From an uncultured Pelagibacteraceae bacterium (lineage in GTDB: Bacteria; Pseudomonadota; Alphaproteobacteria; Pelagibacterales; Pelagibacteraceae): a stretch of 64,000 nucleotides of DNA. The DNA lies in assembly GCA_902595285.1 (NCBI GenBank), contig CACJPL010000002.1, positions 62,001 through 126,000 on the forward strand. Reading direction: 5' to 3'. The position numbers were made by a program, and so were the translations under genes. Positions 22,394-31,381 of this stretch are shown one piece after another. The notes beneath the pieces were generated by a model. It did no database searches and was not told the DNA's origin. It was given only the letters and a program-made list of their open reading frames with translations. Position 1 is the first letter of the stretch. Every line of letters starts with the position of its first letter.

Positions 22394-23368
22394 TTAAATT
22401 TGAATATTAACTAATGACTCTGGCAATTCCTCTCCAAAACATCTCTGATAATATTCTGCGATAGTATTTTTCTCAATATCATCGCATTTATTTAGAAAAG
22501 TTACTCTAAAAGCGTAACCAGTGTCTTTAAATATCTCTGCATTTTCTGCCCAATGTAATACTGTTCTTGGGCTCATCACTGTTGAAATATCTCCTGCAAT
22601 AAATCCTTTACGCGTTAAAGATGCTACTTTTATCATGTTAGCAACCTTCTCTTTTCCCTTTGCGTTATTTAAGTTTTTATTTTTAGACAAAACAATGTCC
22701 ATTTCTCTATCTAGGCTAAGATAGTTTAAAGTTGTAACAATATTCCATCTATCCATCTGACCTTGGTTAATTTGCTGCGTACCATGATAAAGACCTGTAG
22801 TATCACCAAGTCCAACAGTATTTGAAGTAGCAAATAATCTAAAAAATTTATTTTGTTTAATTACTTTGTTTTTATCTAGTAATGTAAAATTTCCTTCAGC
22901 TTCTAAAACTCTTTGAATTACAAACATTACATCAGGTCTACCAGCATCATATTCATCAAAAACAAGTGCAACTGGATTTTGTATAGACCATGGTAAAATT
23001 CCTTCATTAAATTGAGTTACTTGTTTACCATCTTTAAGAACGATCGCATCTTTTCCAATCAAATCAATTCTACTTACATGACTATCTAAATTTACACGGA
23101 TACAAGGCCAATTTAATCTTGCAGCTATTTGCTCAATGTGAGTAGATTTTCCAGTGCCATGATACCCTTGAACTAAAACTCTCTTATTAAACGCAAATCC
23201 TGAAATAATGGCTAAAGTAGTATCTCTATCGAACTTGTAGTTTTTATCAATTTCAGGAACGTATTCATTTTTTTTTGAAAATGCGTCAACTTCCATTTCT
23301 GAGTCAATTCCAAAAGTTTGTTTTAGTGAAACTTTAATATCTGGTTCTGTGTTAAGATTTGGTGTCAA
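22394..23368 (-). CDS. cobS: CobS-type AAA+ ATPase (MoxR-like)
   Basis: The 324-residue AAA+ protein has Walker A G68YHGTGKST, Walker [10 protein letters not shown] and sensor-like [10 protein letters not shown]. The TTG start at 23368 is preferred over the later Met25 because residues 8-50 match the conserved CobS N-terminus (KVSLxQTFGID...VPEID). It forms a ring with CobT that, in cobalamin producers, drives cobalt insertion by CobN. It overlaps the J-domain gene by 17 bases. AAA+/VWA pairs of this kind also serve in other metal insertions or protein remodelling, so an alternative client is possible. Confidence 0.92.
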   Translation of the reverse strand: MTPNLNTEPDIKVSLKQTFGIDSEMEVDAFSKKNEYVPEIDKNYKFDRDTTLAIISGFAFNKRVLVQGYHGTGKSTHIEQIAARLNWPCIRVNLDSHVSRIDLIGKDAIVLKDGKQVTQFNEGILPWSIQNPVALVFDEYDAGRPDVMFVIQRVLEAEGNFTLLDKNKVIKQNKFFRLFATSNTVGLGDTTGLYHGTQQINQGQMDRWNIVTTLNYLSLDREMDIVLSKNKNLNNAKGKEKVANMIKVASLTRKGFIAGDISTVMSPRTVLHWAENAEIFKDTGYAFRVTFLNKCDDIEKNTIAEYYQRCFGEELPESLVNIQI

Positions 23369-23885
23369 TTTTTTCTCTATAGGTATTTTTTAATTGGGTA
23401 TAAGCTAATGTTATAAGTTTAAGTTTTTCCTCGTATTTTTTATTTCCAGAATTCATATCAGGGTGAAATTTTTTCACAAGTAATTTGAATTTATCTTGTA
23501 TTTTCTTCCACTTTAAACCCACAGAAACTCCTAATATACCAAAAGCTTTTATATCTTTATGATCGAATTTAAATTGACGCATATGATCATAATCTCCATT
23601 TATTTTTTCTTTATCGAACTCATCTCTCAAAGTTGTATTCCATAACACTTTGAAAAAATTATCTGAAGAGCTAAAGCTTTGAGTGGGTTTGTGCCAAGTC
23701 ATGTCAGATTTTAGAAAATCTATTACTTGGTCATCATTCATTCCTGAAAAATAGTTCCAATTTTTATTAAATTCTTTTACATGCTCAAGGCAAAGCATTC
23801 TAAATTTTCTGCTATTATCTTTTTCAACTGGTGCCTTATATTCACCTATTTCATTACAATTATTCCAGTCACAAATATTTTTCAT
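23352..23885 (-). CDS. J-domain co-chaperone next to cobS
   Basis: From ATG 23885 the protein is 177 residues (an alternative start at 23900 adds five). The N-terminus has cysteines (CDWNNC at about 4-9 and LCLEH near 32) that could form a small zinc site. The C-terminal J domain has FGILGV, the HPD triplet near residue 147 and a final [10 protein letters not shown] helix. It should stimulate an Hsp70 (DnaK) on a specific client. The same J gene sits beside cobS and bolA in other alphaproteobacteria. Its start is 17 bases from that of bolA on the other strand. Confidence 0.88.
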   Translation of the reverse strand: MKNICDWNNCNEIGEYKAPVEKDNSRKFRMLCLEHVKEFNKNWNYFSGMNDDQVIDFLKSDMTWHKPTQSFSSSDNFFKVLWNTTLRDEFDKEKINGDYDHMRQFKFDHKDIKAFGILGVSVGLKWKKIQDKFKLLVKKFHPDMNSGNKKYEEKLKLITLAYTQLKNTYREKIDTKS

Positions 23886-23889
23886 GATA

Positions 23890-23895
23890 TATAAT
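23890..23895 (+). promoter_or_regulatory. -10 box of bolA, possibly leaderless
   Basis: TATAAT lies eight bases before the A of the bolA ATG (23903). Transcription would begin at or within a base or two of the start codon. The -35 region falls inside the divergent J-domain gene and matches consensus poorly. Confidence 0.35.
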
Positions 23896-23902
23896 AACAT
23901 AT

Positions 23903-24163
23903 ATGGATATAAATGAGTTAATTACAATTGTAAAAAATAAATTATTAAACCAAATTAATATTGAAAGTATAAATATTGAAGATAAATCTTTTCTTCATAA
24001 AAATCACAAAGGAAATCAAGAGGGAAAATATCATTTAAAGTTAATTATTGTCTCAGAAGAACTAAAAAAAATGAATAAAATTGAAAGTAATAAAAAAATT
24101 TACAAGATTTTAGATCAAGAATTAAAAGAATTTATTCACTCAATCCAAATTTTAATTAATTAA
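23903..24163 (+). CDS. BolA family protein
   Basis: The 86-residue protein has the BolA fold signature: an N-terminal helix, the central LxIEDKSFLHKNH segment with conserved histidines, then HLKLIIVSEELKKMNKIESNKKIYKIL. BolA proteins bind glutaredoxins and [2Fe-2S] clusters and act in iron regulation or cluster trafficking. It is divergent from the J-protein/cobS/cobT genes and overlaps the convergent aroB gene by 12 bases. It could be BolA or the YrbA/IbaG type; I do not assign which. Confidence 0.9.
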   Translation: MDINELITIVKNKLLNQINIESINIEDKSFLHKNHKGNQEGKYHLKLIIVSEELKKMNKIESNKKIYKILDQELKEFIHSIQILIN

Positions 24164-25258
24164 AAATTTCCTTAAAAATAAATTTACCTTTTTTTTCGAG
24201 TATTGTTTGTTGAAAATTGGCTTACCAATGTTTTTTAATAAAACTAAATTTATTTTTTTAGAATTATTTTTTTTATCTTTAATCATAAAAGATAAAATCC
24301 TATTTAAATCTTTTATAGAAAAATGTTTTTTTATTGAAGAAGGTAGACCAGAACTATCAATATGATTTATAATTAAATTATATTCATTTTTACTGAGCAT
24401 ATTTTCCCTTAAACTAAAATTAAGTGCTGTCTTCATTCCAAGTATCACTGCTTCACCATGATTTAGTTTATGATTATACCCTAAGCCTGCCTCATAAGCA
24501 TGGCCAAATGTATGACCAAAATTTAATACTTTTCTTAATGCTGTTTCTTTTTCATCTTTTTCGACTATCTTTTTTTTAATTTTACAACTTTCATAGATAG
24601 CTTTTTCAATAAATGGAGATGAAAGACTTAAAATCTTTTTAAGATTCTTATTTAAGAAAATAAAAAATTTTTTATTTTCAATTAATGAATGCTTCAATAT
24701 TTCTCCATATCCACAAATTATCTCTCTTTTTGATAAAGATTTAAGAAATTGAATGTCTGAGAGAACCAATGATGGTTGATAAAAACTTCCTATTAAATTT
24801 TTACCATACTTAGAATTAACTCCAGTTTTTCCACCTATTGAAGAATCAACTTGAGCTAAAAGAGTTGTTGGAATATTTGCAAACTTTAGGCCCCTTTTGA
24901 AAAGACTAGCCGCAAAGCCACTTACGTCACCTGTAATTCCTCCTCCTAAAGAAATTAAAATATCATTTCTTGAAAAGTTTTTATTTAATAAAACTTCTAG
25001 AATTTTATTAACGCTATTAATATTTTTATTTTTTTCACTAGCATTAAAAAATAACACAAAAATACTTTTATTTTTTAAAGACTTTTTAATATTTGAGACT
25101 AATTTTTTTGGAACATTTTTATCAACAACAATTAAACATTTATTAAAATCAATTGAATTTGATTTAAAAATTTTTGATATACTTGAGGTCAAATTTGATC
25201 CAATAATTATTGGATATTTTTCGGTTTTAGTTATTATGTTTAATCTAGTTTGTTTCAT
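24152..25258 (-). CDS. aroB: 3-Dehydroquinate synthase
   Basis: The 368-residue enzyme converts DAHP to 3-dehydroquinate, step two of the shikimate pathway, using NAD and a divalent metal. Visible motifs are GGGITGDVSGFAASLFKRG (about 103-121), PTTLLAQVDSSIGGKTGVN and the metal-site histidines in LNFGHTFGHAYE and LNHGEAV. It overlaps the aroK end by 14 bases, the usual aroK-aroB order. Its 3' end overlaps bolA on the opposite strand. Confidence 0.97.
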   Translation of the reverse strand: MKQTRLNIITKTEKYPIIIGSNLTSSISKIFKSNSIDFNKCLIVVDKNVPKKLVSNIKKSLKNKSIFVLFFNASEKNKNINSVNKILEVLLNKNFSRNDILISLGGGITGDVSGFAASLFKRGLKFANIPTTLLAQVDSSIGGKTGVNSKYGKNLIGSFYQPSLVLSDIQFLKSLSKREIICGYGEILKHSLIENKKFFIFLNKNLKKILSLSSPFIEKAIYESCKIKKKIVEKDEKETALRKVLNFGHTFGHAYEAGLGYNHKLNHGEAVILGMKTALNFSLRENMLSKNEYNLIINHIDSSGLPSSIKKHFSIKDLNRILSFMIKDKKNNSKKINLVLLKNIGKPIFNKQYSKKKVNLFLRKFLIN

Positions 25259-25757
25259 AAATTTCTACAATTTTTTTTACTATTTCAATTTTAGTAAGAT
25301 TATCACACTTTATCTCATATAAAGCTTTAGAATAAATGTTAGATCGTTTCTTAATTAAATCAATTAACTCAGTATCTGTTGCATTATTCGTTAATGGTCT
25401 TTTTTTACTGTTTTTAATTCTATTTAACAATGTTTTATCATCCCAATTTAGCCAAAAAGATAAATGATTTTTTAAAATTTCTTTCCTAATATTGTTATTT
25501 GCAAAAGCTCCCCCACCAAGTGAAATCACAGTAGAGCTTAATTTAAGCTTTTTTAAAGTTGTTTGTTCTTCAATTTTTCTAAAATAATTCTCACCCTTAA
25601 CTTCAAAGATTTTTTTTATTGTAATGTTTAAATTTTTTTCAATTTCTTTATCGATGTCGACAAAATTTAATTTTAATTTCTTAGCTACTAAAGATCCAAT
25701 AGTGCTCTTGCCAGAACCCATCATCCCCAAAAAAACTAGATTTTCTTTTGATTTCAT
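25245..25757 (-). CDS. aroK: Shikimate kinase
   Basis: I place the start at ATG 25757, giving 170 residues, the family's usual length. The longer frame from 25820 adds 21 unconserved residues. P-loop GMMGSGKST is near residue 12, the shikimate-binding DIDKEIE near 35, the GGGAF loop near 80 and the lid RPL near 120. It phosphorylates shikimate with ATP in aromatic amino-acid synthesis. It is cotranscribed with aroB and divergent from the small membrane protein gene at 25815. Confidence 0.95.
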   Translation of the reverse strand: MKSKENLVFLGMMGSGKSTIGSLVAKKLKLNFVDIDKEIEKNLNITIKKIFEVKGENYFRKIEEQTTLKKLKLSSTVISLGGGAFANNNIRKEILKNHLSFWLNWDDKTLLNRIKNSKKRPLTNNATDTELIDLIKKRSNIYSKALYEIKCDNLTKIEIVKKIVEIYETN

Positions 25758-25814
25758 AAGTTTCTTTATTGAAAAAACATAAATATGTCTTAATTTGAAA
25801 TTATCTAAAAGTAT

Positions 25815-25997
25815 ATGCAATTCATTAAAAACACAAGTTCAGGCAAAGCAAGTATCATAGGACTTGTGATTAAATCTATAATCGGATTAGGGGTTATTTT
25901 AGGTATTATTTTTTTTCTAAGCACAATTGATTTTCCTGCACCTAAAAAAGAAATTGAAAAAATTATTCCAAATGAAAATTTTAAAATTGTTAAATAA
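25815..25997 (+). CDS. Small single-span membrane protein, unknown function
   Basis: I do not recognise this 60-residue protein. It has a short polar N-terminus, one strong hydrophobic helix (about 14-40), then a polar tail FPAPKKEIEKIIPNENFKIVK. The orientation is probably N-in. It overlaps the start of the following exported-protein gene by 26 bases, so the two are likely translationally coupled and may work together at the inner membrane. It is real rather than spurious because the frame begins 57 bases from the divergent aroK start and carries a sensible membrane profile. Confidence 0.65.
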   Translation: MQFIKNTSSGKASIIGLVIKSIIGLGVILGIIFFLSTIDFPAPKKEIEKIIPNENFKIVK

Positions 25998-27735
25998 GAA
26001 AATTCTTTCAATTACTTTAGTTTGTCTAATTTTTTTCACACCCACGTTTGCAGAAGATAAGCCAATTGATATTTGGAATATAAAAAAAAAAGATAATGAA
26101 GTTATATCAGAAACAAATATTTCAAGTGAAAATTCTAGTGGCACTTCTCAAAATAGTGTTTACGAATTACAAACAAATAAACAAACAGATACAATTAAAC
26201 TAGATAATGAATTTTCATCAACAGAAATTAAAATTGTTGGGTTATATGATCCAAGTGAAAACGGCTTAAGTATGGATATGTGGTCAAACTCAGATGGCAC
26301 TAAATTAAAAAATTTATTTCAGAATATTAATAAGTTTAATCTTTCTGAGGATGCATCTGATATAATGCATATATCTTTATTAACCAATGCTTATTCTCCA
26401 ACTCAAAACATTACTGAGCAAGAATTTATGAGCTTTAAATCTGATTGGTTAATTAAAGATGCAAACTTAGAATTAATAGAAGAATATTTAATAAAGAATC
26501 AAGTAATAAATTTACATCCAAATTTAACTCGATATTTGGTAGATAGTTATTTATCGGAATCAAACCTAAAAAAATCATGTGAGATTTTTTCTAAAAATTC
26601 TGAACCCATTCAAGATGAATATCTATCTAAATTTAATTTATATTGTTTAATCAATTATGGAAAAAATGAAGAGGCGCAACTAATCTTAGATTTAAAAAAA
26701 GAATTAGGTTTTGAAGACAATTATTACGAAAACAAAATAAATTATTTATTTGGATATCTAGAAGAGGCAGATAAAGAAATATCAATAAATTCAATTTTAG
26801 ATTTTCATTTAGCACATAGAACAATACCTGAGTTTTTTTACGAACCAAGTCAAAATACACCTAAAATAATTTGGAAATATCTTTCAGCTGCCAATTTACT
26901 CTACAAAATTCAAGATATAGAAATTACTGATGTAAAAAAAATTTCTACAATAGAAAAAGCTGTTAATGATAAGAATTATTCCGAGGAGAAGTTGTTCGAA
27001 TTTTATAAAAAATTCCAATTTAATATTAATCAATTTTTAAACGCAAAAGAGGCGTATAAATCTTTATCTTCAATCGAGGGACGTGCTCTTCTATATCAAA
27101 GAACTCTTTTAACAGAAGAACCAAAAATCAAATTAGAATTTATAAAAATTTTAAAGGATCTATTTATATTTGATAATATAGGCGATGCCTTCGATTTAGA
27201 ATTAAAAAAATTTTTAGGTGAAATTAATGTTGAGGATGTTCCATCAAATTTTACAAAATTTTATAATAGCAACCTAAATAAAAAAGAGACGGCAGATAAA
27301 AAGATTAAATATAACAGTAAAATTTTACATCAATCAAAACTTATAAATTATTTTAATGGAGATTATGCAAAATCTAAAATTGAAGAGGATCTAGATAAAT
27401 TTTTAAAGAAAATTAAAAAAGATAAAAAATATTTTTTATCAAAAAAAGATATAATTTTTCTAGAGGCTCTTAAATCTGATGGAGTTGAAATTTCAAAAAA
27501 ATATGACAGTCTTTATGAGGTGAAGCAATCAGAAATGCCTGCCGATATTCAAAAAATGATAGATAATAATGAGATTGGTGCTGCATTGTTGAGAATAATT
27601 GAGGTAATTGGACCTGACAAAATTGAAAATATTGATGAAGATACAGTTTATTTTATTATCAATACTTTAAATCAATTAAACGTTGATTTAATTAGAAACA
27701 AACTATTGCTAAAAGTTCTTCCTTTAAAAGTATAA
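25972..27735 (+). CDS. Exported helical-repeat protein, unknown function
   Basis: From ATG 25972 the protein is 587 residues; the earlier Met at 25927 would spoil the signal peptide. The N-terminus (MKILKLLNKK, then a hydrophobic core and FAED) is a typical Sec signal with cleavage near residue 27. After a Ser/Asn-rich linker (about 35-75) the rest looks all-helical, with TPR- or HEAT-like spacing, and has no cysteine cluster or catalytic motif that I can name. It is probably periplasmic. It is coupled to the small membrane protein upstream; def follows 26 bases downstream. Confidence 0.75.
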   Translation: MKILKLLNKKILSITLVCLIFFTPTFAEDKPIDIWNIKKKDNEVISETNISSENSSGTSQNSVYELQTNKQTDTIKLDNEFSSTEIKIVGLYDPSENGLSMDMWSNSDGTKLKNLFQNINKFNLSEDASDIMHISLLTNAYSPTQNITEQEFMSFKSDWLIKDANLELIEEYLIKNQVINLHPNLTRYLVDSYLSESNLKKSCEIFSKNSEPIQDEYLSKFNLYCLINYGKNEEAQLILDLKKELGFEDNYYENKINYLFGYLEEADKEISINSILDFHLAHRTIPEFFYEPSQNTPKIIWKYLSAANLLYKIQDIEITDVKKISTIEKAVNDKNYSEEKLFEFYKKFQFNINQFLNAKEAYKSLSSIEGRALLYQRTLLTEEPKIKLEFIKILKDLFIFDNIGDAFDLELKKFLGEINVEDVPSNFTKFYNSNLNKKETADKKIKYNSKILHQSKLINYFNGDYAKSKIEEDLDKFLKKIKKDKKYFLSKKDIIFLEALKSDGVEISKKYDSLYEVKQSEMPADIQKMIDNNEIGAALLRIIEVIGPDKIENIDEDTVYFIINTLNQLNVDLIRNKLLLKVLPLKV

Positions 27736-27739
27736 AAAT

Positions 27740-27745
27740 TATAAT
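27740..27745 (+). promoter_or_regulatory. Candidate -10 box of def-fmt-truA
   Basis: TATAAT lies 16 bases before the def ATG. The -35 region within the preceding gene's end is poor. It is a plausible start for the def operon. Confidence 0.3.
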
Positions 27746-27761
27746 AAAATAAAAACAAGTT

Positions 27762-28280
27762 ATGGCTATCAGAACTATAATAACAGAACCTAATAAATTG
27801 CTTAGGCAAATTTCTAAACCAGTCAATAGTGTTGGTAAAGAAGAACAAAAATTGATGGATGATATGCTAGAGACAATGTATGACGCAAACGGAATTGGTC
27901 TCGCGGCGATACAAGTTGGTATACCAAAGAGAATTATTGTAATGGATATAAGTAAAGATGAGAGTAAAAAAGAGCCAAGATATTTCGTAAATCCGGTTAT
28001 TAAAAATAAAGATCCAGAAAAAGCAACTTATGAGGAAGGATGTCTTTCTGTGCCAAATCAGTTTGCAGAAATTGATAGAGCTAGTAAGTGCGAAGTAGAA
28101 TATCTTGATTATGATGGAGAAAAGAAATTGCTAAAGGCAGATGGTCTTCTTGCAACATGTATTCAGCACGAGATGGACCATTTAGAGGGAATCCTATTTA
28201 TTGATTATCTTTCAAAATTAAAAAGGTCAATGATAATTAAAAAATTATCAAAATTAAAATCTACTTCTGTAGAAGCTTAA
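27762..28280 (+). CDS. def: Peptide deformylase
   Basis: The 172-residue metalloenzyme removes the formyl group from nascent proteins. All three family motifs are present: GIGLAAIQVG (about 45-54), EGCLS (about 93-97, metal Cys) and QHEMDHLEG (about 137-145, two metal His and the catalytic Glu). It is followed after three bases by fmt, so the enzymes that add and remove the formyl group are coexpressed. Confidence 0.98.
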   Translation: MAIRTIITEPNKLLRQISKPVNSVGKEEQKLMDDMLETMYDANGIGLAAIQVGIPKRIIVMDISKDESKKEPRYFVNPVIKNKDPEKATYEEGCLSVPNQFAEIDRASKCEVEYLDYDGEKKLLKADGLLATCIQHEMDHLEGILFIDYLSKLKRSMIIKKLSKLKSTSVEA

Positions 28281-28283
28281 TCA

Positions 28284-29207
28284 ATGTTAAAAAAAATAGT
28301 TTTTATGGGCACTCCCATGTTTGCTGTTCCAATTTTAAAATCACTTTATCAAAATGGATATCCTATTTCTTGTGTTTATACACAACCATCTCAAAAATCT
28401 AAAAGAGGTCAAAAAATTAACAAGTCACCAATTCAATTAATTTCAGAGACTTTAAATATAGAATTTAGAACACCAAATTCATTAAAAGAAAATTTAGATG
28501 AATTAAAATATTTTAAATCTTTAGAGGCAGATTTGGCAATAGTTGTTGCTTATGGTCAAATTATACCAAAGTCATATTTAAATTTAACTAAAAAAGGATT
28601 TATTAATATACATGCATCTATTCTTCCAAAATGGAGAGGTGCTGCTCCTATTCAAAGATCAATTATGAATTTAGATAAAGAGACAGGAATTAGTATTATG
28701 AAAATAGGAGAGAAACTAGATACAGGACCAGTATGTAATGTTTATAAAATTAATATAGAAAATAATTTAAATGCTGAAGATATTAATGAAAAGCTATCAA
28801 GTTTAGCTGCAGAGAAAATTTTAGATAATATAGATGATATATATGAGGATAAAGCAAACTTCATAGAACAAGATCACTCATCAGCTACATATGCATCAAA
28901 AATTCAAAAATTAGAGGGGCAGATTAATTGGAACGAGGATGCTAAAATTATAATTGGTAAAATAAATGGACTTTATCCAATTCCAGGTGCTTATTTCATG
29001 TTTAACGGTGAGAGATATAAAATATTAAAAGCAGAAATTGGACAAGCACAAGGAAAGCCAGGTGAGGTTTTATCTGACCATTTAGAAATCTCATGTGGAG
29101 ATAAAAAATCAATAAAAATTAAAGAAATACAAAGACAAGGAAAAAGGCCTCAAAGTATTGGAGAATTTGTTTTAGGAACACAAATTAAAAAGGGTTCATT
29201 TTTATAA
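28284..29207 (+). CDS. fmt: Methionyl-tRNA formyltransferase
   Basis: The 307-residue enzyme formylates initiator Met-tRNA using 10-formyl-THF. The N-terminal hydrolase-type domain has MGTPMFAVP, AYGQIIPK and the catalytic INIHASILPKWRGAAPIQ region, followed by the C-terminal OB-like tRNA-binding domain (about 205-305). Its last base is the first of the truA ATG, giving a one-base overlap. Confidence 0.97.
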   Translation: MLKKIVFMGTPMFAVPILKSLYQNGYPISCVYTQPSQKSKRGQKINKSPIQLISETLNIEFRTPNSLKENLDELKYFKSLEADLAIVVAYGQIIPKSYLNLTKKGFINIHASILPKWRGAAPIQRSIMNLDKETGISIMKIGEKLDTGPVCNVYKINIENNLNAEDINEKLSSLAAEKILDNIDDIYEDKANFIEQDHSSATYASKIQKLEGQINWNEDAKIIIGKINGLYPIPGAYFMFNGERYKILKAEIGQAQGKPGEVLSDHLEISCGDKKSIKIKEIQRQGKRPQSIGEFVLGTQIKKGSFL

Positions 29208-29947
29208 TGAATAGATACCAAATACTTATTGAGTATGTAGGGACAAATTTTAGAGGATGGCAAATTCAAAAAAAGGGCCCAACAATTCAAGGATTAATTC
29301 AAGAAAAATTATCAAAATTATTAAAAGAAAAAATTGTTTTACATGGTCAAGGAAGAACTGATGCAGGGGTTCATGCATTTGAGCAATCTGCACACTTTGA
29401 TTGCAAAAACAAAATAATTGATAAAATTAAATTTTTAAAATCCATTAATCATTTTTTAAATTTAAAAGATATTGCAATTAAAAATATTAAAAAAAAAAAT
29501 AATAAATTTCATGCTAGATTTTCAGCAAAACAAAGAATTTATAAATACTTTATTTTTAATCAAATAAGCCAACCAATAATTGAAAAAAATAGAGCGTGGC
29601 ATGTTCGTAGGCCTTTAAATTTAGAATTAATGAAAAAGGGTGCAAAAAAATTATTAGGAACTAATGATTATTCAACTTTTAGATCTTCAAGTTGCAATGC
29701 TAAAAATCCAATTAAAACTATTAAATCAATTAAAATTAAATCATCAAAAAATAAAATTGAATTTCAATTTAGTTCTCAATCATTTTTACAACATCAGGTT
29801 AGGTCTATGGTTGGTTGTTTAAAATACTTGGGAGAAACTAAATGGGATTTGAAAACTTTTGAAAAGACATTTAAGTCAAAAAAAAGAACATTGTGTGCTC
29901 CTCCAGCACCAGCAAGTGGTTTATTTTTATTTAGAGTTCTTTATTAA
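29207..29947 (+). CDS. truA: tRNA pseudouridine(38-40) synthase
   Basis: The 246-residue TruA modifies uridines 38-40 of the tRNA anticodon arm. It carries the FRGWQIQ opening and GRTDAGVHAF with the catalytic Asp (near residue 52), plus the RIYKYFIFN and FLQHQVRSMVG motifs. It is the third gene of def-fmt-truA. Its 3' end overlaps the convergent SET-domain gene by 21 bases. Confidence 0.97.
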   Translation: MNRYQILIEYVGTNFRGWQIQKKGPTIQGLIQEKLSKLLKEKIVLHGQGRTDAGVHAFEQSAHFDCKNKIIDKIKFLKSINHFLNLKDIAIKNIKKKNNKFHARFSAKQRIYKYFIFNQISQPIIEKNRAWHVRRPLNLELMKKGAKKLLGTNDYSTFRSSSCNAKNPIKTIKSIKIKSSKNKIEFQFSSQSFLQHQVRSMVGCLKYLGETKWDLKTFEKTFKSKKRTLCAPPAPASGLFLFRVLY

Positions 29948-30418
29948 TTTATTTTTATTACTCATAGCAAACTTTTTATTTATTCGCCATCTAGACTCAG
30001 CTCTTACAATATACCCACAACAGTTTTTTGATTTACATTTACAAGGAAATTGTTTGTAGTTTTCATCATAATCAAATCCATAATCACAGGTAAACTCCTC
30101 ACCTTTTTTAATATCTTTGATCGCCTTGACCCAAATTTTCAATCCCTTTCCATCGTAATCACAATTATTATCACAAGAATGATTAATTAAACCTGCGGTA
30201 TTCCATGAAAAATCTCCATCTAGATCGTATCTTTTATTTATTGTGAATAAATATATTGGTTTACTATTATCGTACTTATCAGAATCTTGTGTTTGTTTTT
30301 TTGTTATAAGTTTTCCGACATAGTCAATTATTTTGGTTCCTTCTTTAATGTCACGAGTTGCATAAAGTCCTCTCCCTTTATTATCAATGCCAGATTTTTT
30401 TATTTTATATAACTTCAT
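29927..30418 (-). CDS. SET-domain protein lysine methyltransferase
   Basis: The 163-residue protein is almost entirely a SET domain. It has GRGLYA (about 15-20), N79-H-S-C82, GEEFTCDYGFDY (about 106-117) with the catalytic-site tyrosine, and a post-SET zinc-type cluster C126-x-C128-x4-C133. SET enzymes transfer methyl from SAM to lysine. The target in this bacterium is unknown; ribosomal or DNA-binding proteins are candidates. The two last thirds of the residues between motifs are highly charged. It lies next to an HDAC-family gene and converges on truA. The family is clear; the substrate is not. Confidence 0.88.
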   Translation of the reverse strand: MKLYKIKKSGIDNKGRGLYATRDIKEGTKIIDYVGKLITKKQTQDSDKYDNSKPIYLFTINKRYDLDGDFSWNTAGLINHSCDNNCDYDGKGLKIWVKAIKDIKKGEEFTCDYGFDYDENYKQFPCKCKSKNCCGYIVRAESRWRINKKFAMSNKNKLIKNSK

Positions 30419-30451
30419 GAAATTTTTTATTTAGAGTTTTCTTAAGAATTA

Positions 30452-31381
30452 TCAATTAAATTCTAAAAGAGCATCAACATGTCTTTTAGTGCTGTCTCGA
30501 AGTGCATTTAGGTCATAACCGCCCTCTAAAATTGAAACAACTTTTCCATTACAAAACTTTTTAGAAGTCTCTAATACTCTTTTAGTAATAGTAAAATAAT
30601 CCTCTGTTTTTAAATTAAATTGAGCGAGAGGGTCATCTTCATGTGCATCAAAGCCAGCGCTAATCAATATAAACTCTGGTCTAAACTCTTCTAATTTTTT
30701 TAATACACGGTCAAATACGTTTAAATATTCTTCTGAACTTATACCAGCTGGCAAAGGTATATTAAAGATATTGTTAAATTTACCTCTTTCTTGTTCTGAA
30801 CCAGTTCCCGGGTAATAGGGATATTGGTGAGTTGATATAAAAAGAACATTTTCATGTTCATAAAAAATATCCTGTGTTCCATTACCGTGATGTACATCAA
30901 AATCTATTATTGCAACTTTCTTATATTTATATTTTTTCAACAAATAATTTGCACCAACACTAACTGAATTTAAAATGCAAAAACCAGCAGCCTTATTTTG
31001 TGAACTATGATGCCCAGGAGGTCGAACACTACAGAATGCATTTCTAAATTCTTTTTTTTCCACCCCATCAATTGCAGCAATTATTGATCCAACTGCATCG
31101 AAGGTTGCGTCTTTGCTTCCAGGTGAAATGATTGTATCACCATCAAGTGAAGAAAAACCTTTTTTTGGAAAAGAACTTTTTACTAAATCTAAATAATTAT
31201 TTTCATGTGTGGTTAATAGAATATCATCTGAAACTTTAGATGGTTTCTTCCATATAAGATTTTTATTATTAAGTTTTTTAAAATTTTCTACTATGACTGA
31301 TACTCTTGCTATTTGTTCTGGATGCCCAGGACCTGTATCATGATTTTGAGATGTATCTGATGTAATTAAGCCAGTTTTCAC
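30452..31381 (-). CDS. Histone-deacetylase-family amidohydrolase
   Basis: The 309-residue protein starts at GTG 31381, overlapping dapE by four bases. It has the arginase/deacetylase fold: the catalytic His pair H124-H125 in RPPGHHS, zinc ligands D162 and H164 in DFDVHHGNG, and D245 in SAGFDAHEDDP. Bacterial members act on acetoin-utilisation regulators, polyamines, acetylated sugars or acetyl-lysine. The DFDVHHGNG form is class II HDAC-like. The neighbouring SET gene suggests, but does not prove, a protein-modification role. Confidence 0.9.
   Translation of the reverse strand: MKTGLITSDTSQNHDTGPGHPEQIARVSVIVENFKKLNNKNLIWKKPSKVSDDILLTTHENNYLDLVKSSFPKKGFSSLDGDTIISPGSKDATFDAVGSIIAAIDGVEKKEFRNAFCSVRPPGHHSSQNKAAGFCILNSVSVGANYLLKKYKYKKVAIIDFDVHHGNGTQDIFYEHENVLFISTHQYPYYPGTGSEQERGKFNNIFNIPLPAGISSEEYLNVFDRVLKKLEEFRPEFILISAGFDAHEDDPLAQFNLKTEDYFTITKRVLETSKKFCNGKVVSILEGGYDLNALRDSTKRHVDALLEFN

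Noticed and set aside
24897..25322. 141-codon hydrophobic ORF antisense to aroB/aroK
   Set aside because: Antisense of Lys/Asn-rich coding sequence naturally yields Phe/Leu-rich frames; both sense genes are clearly real.
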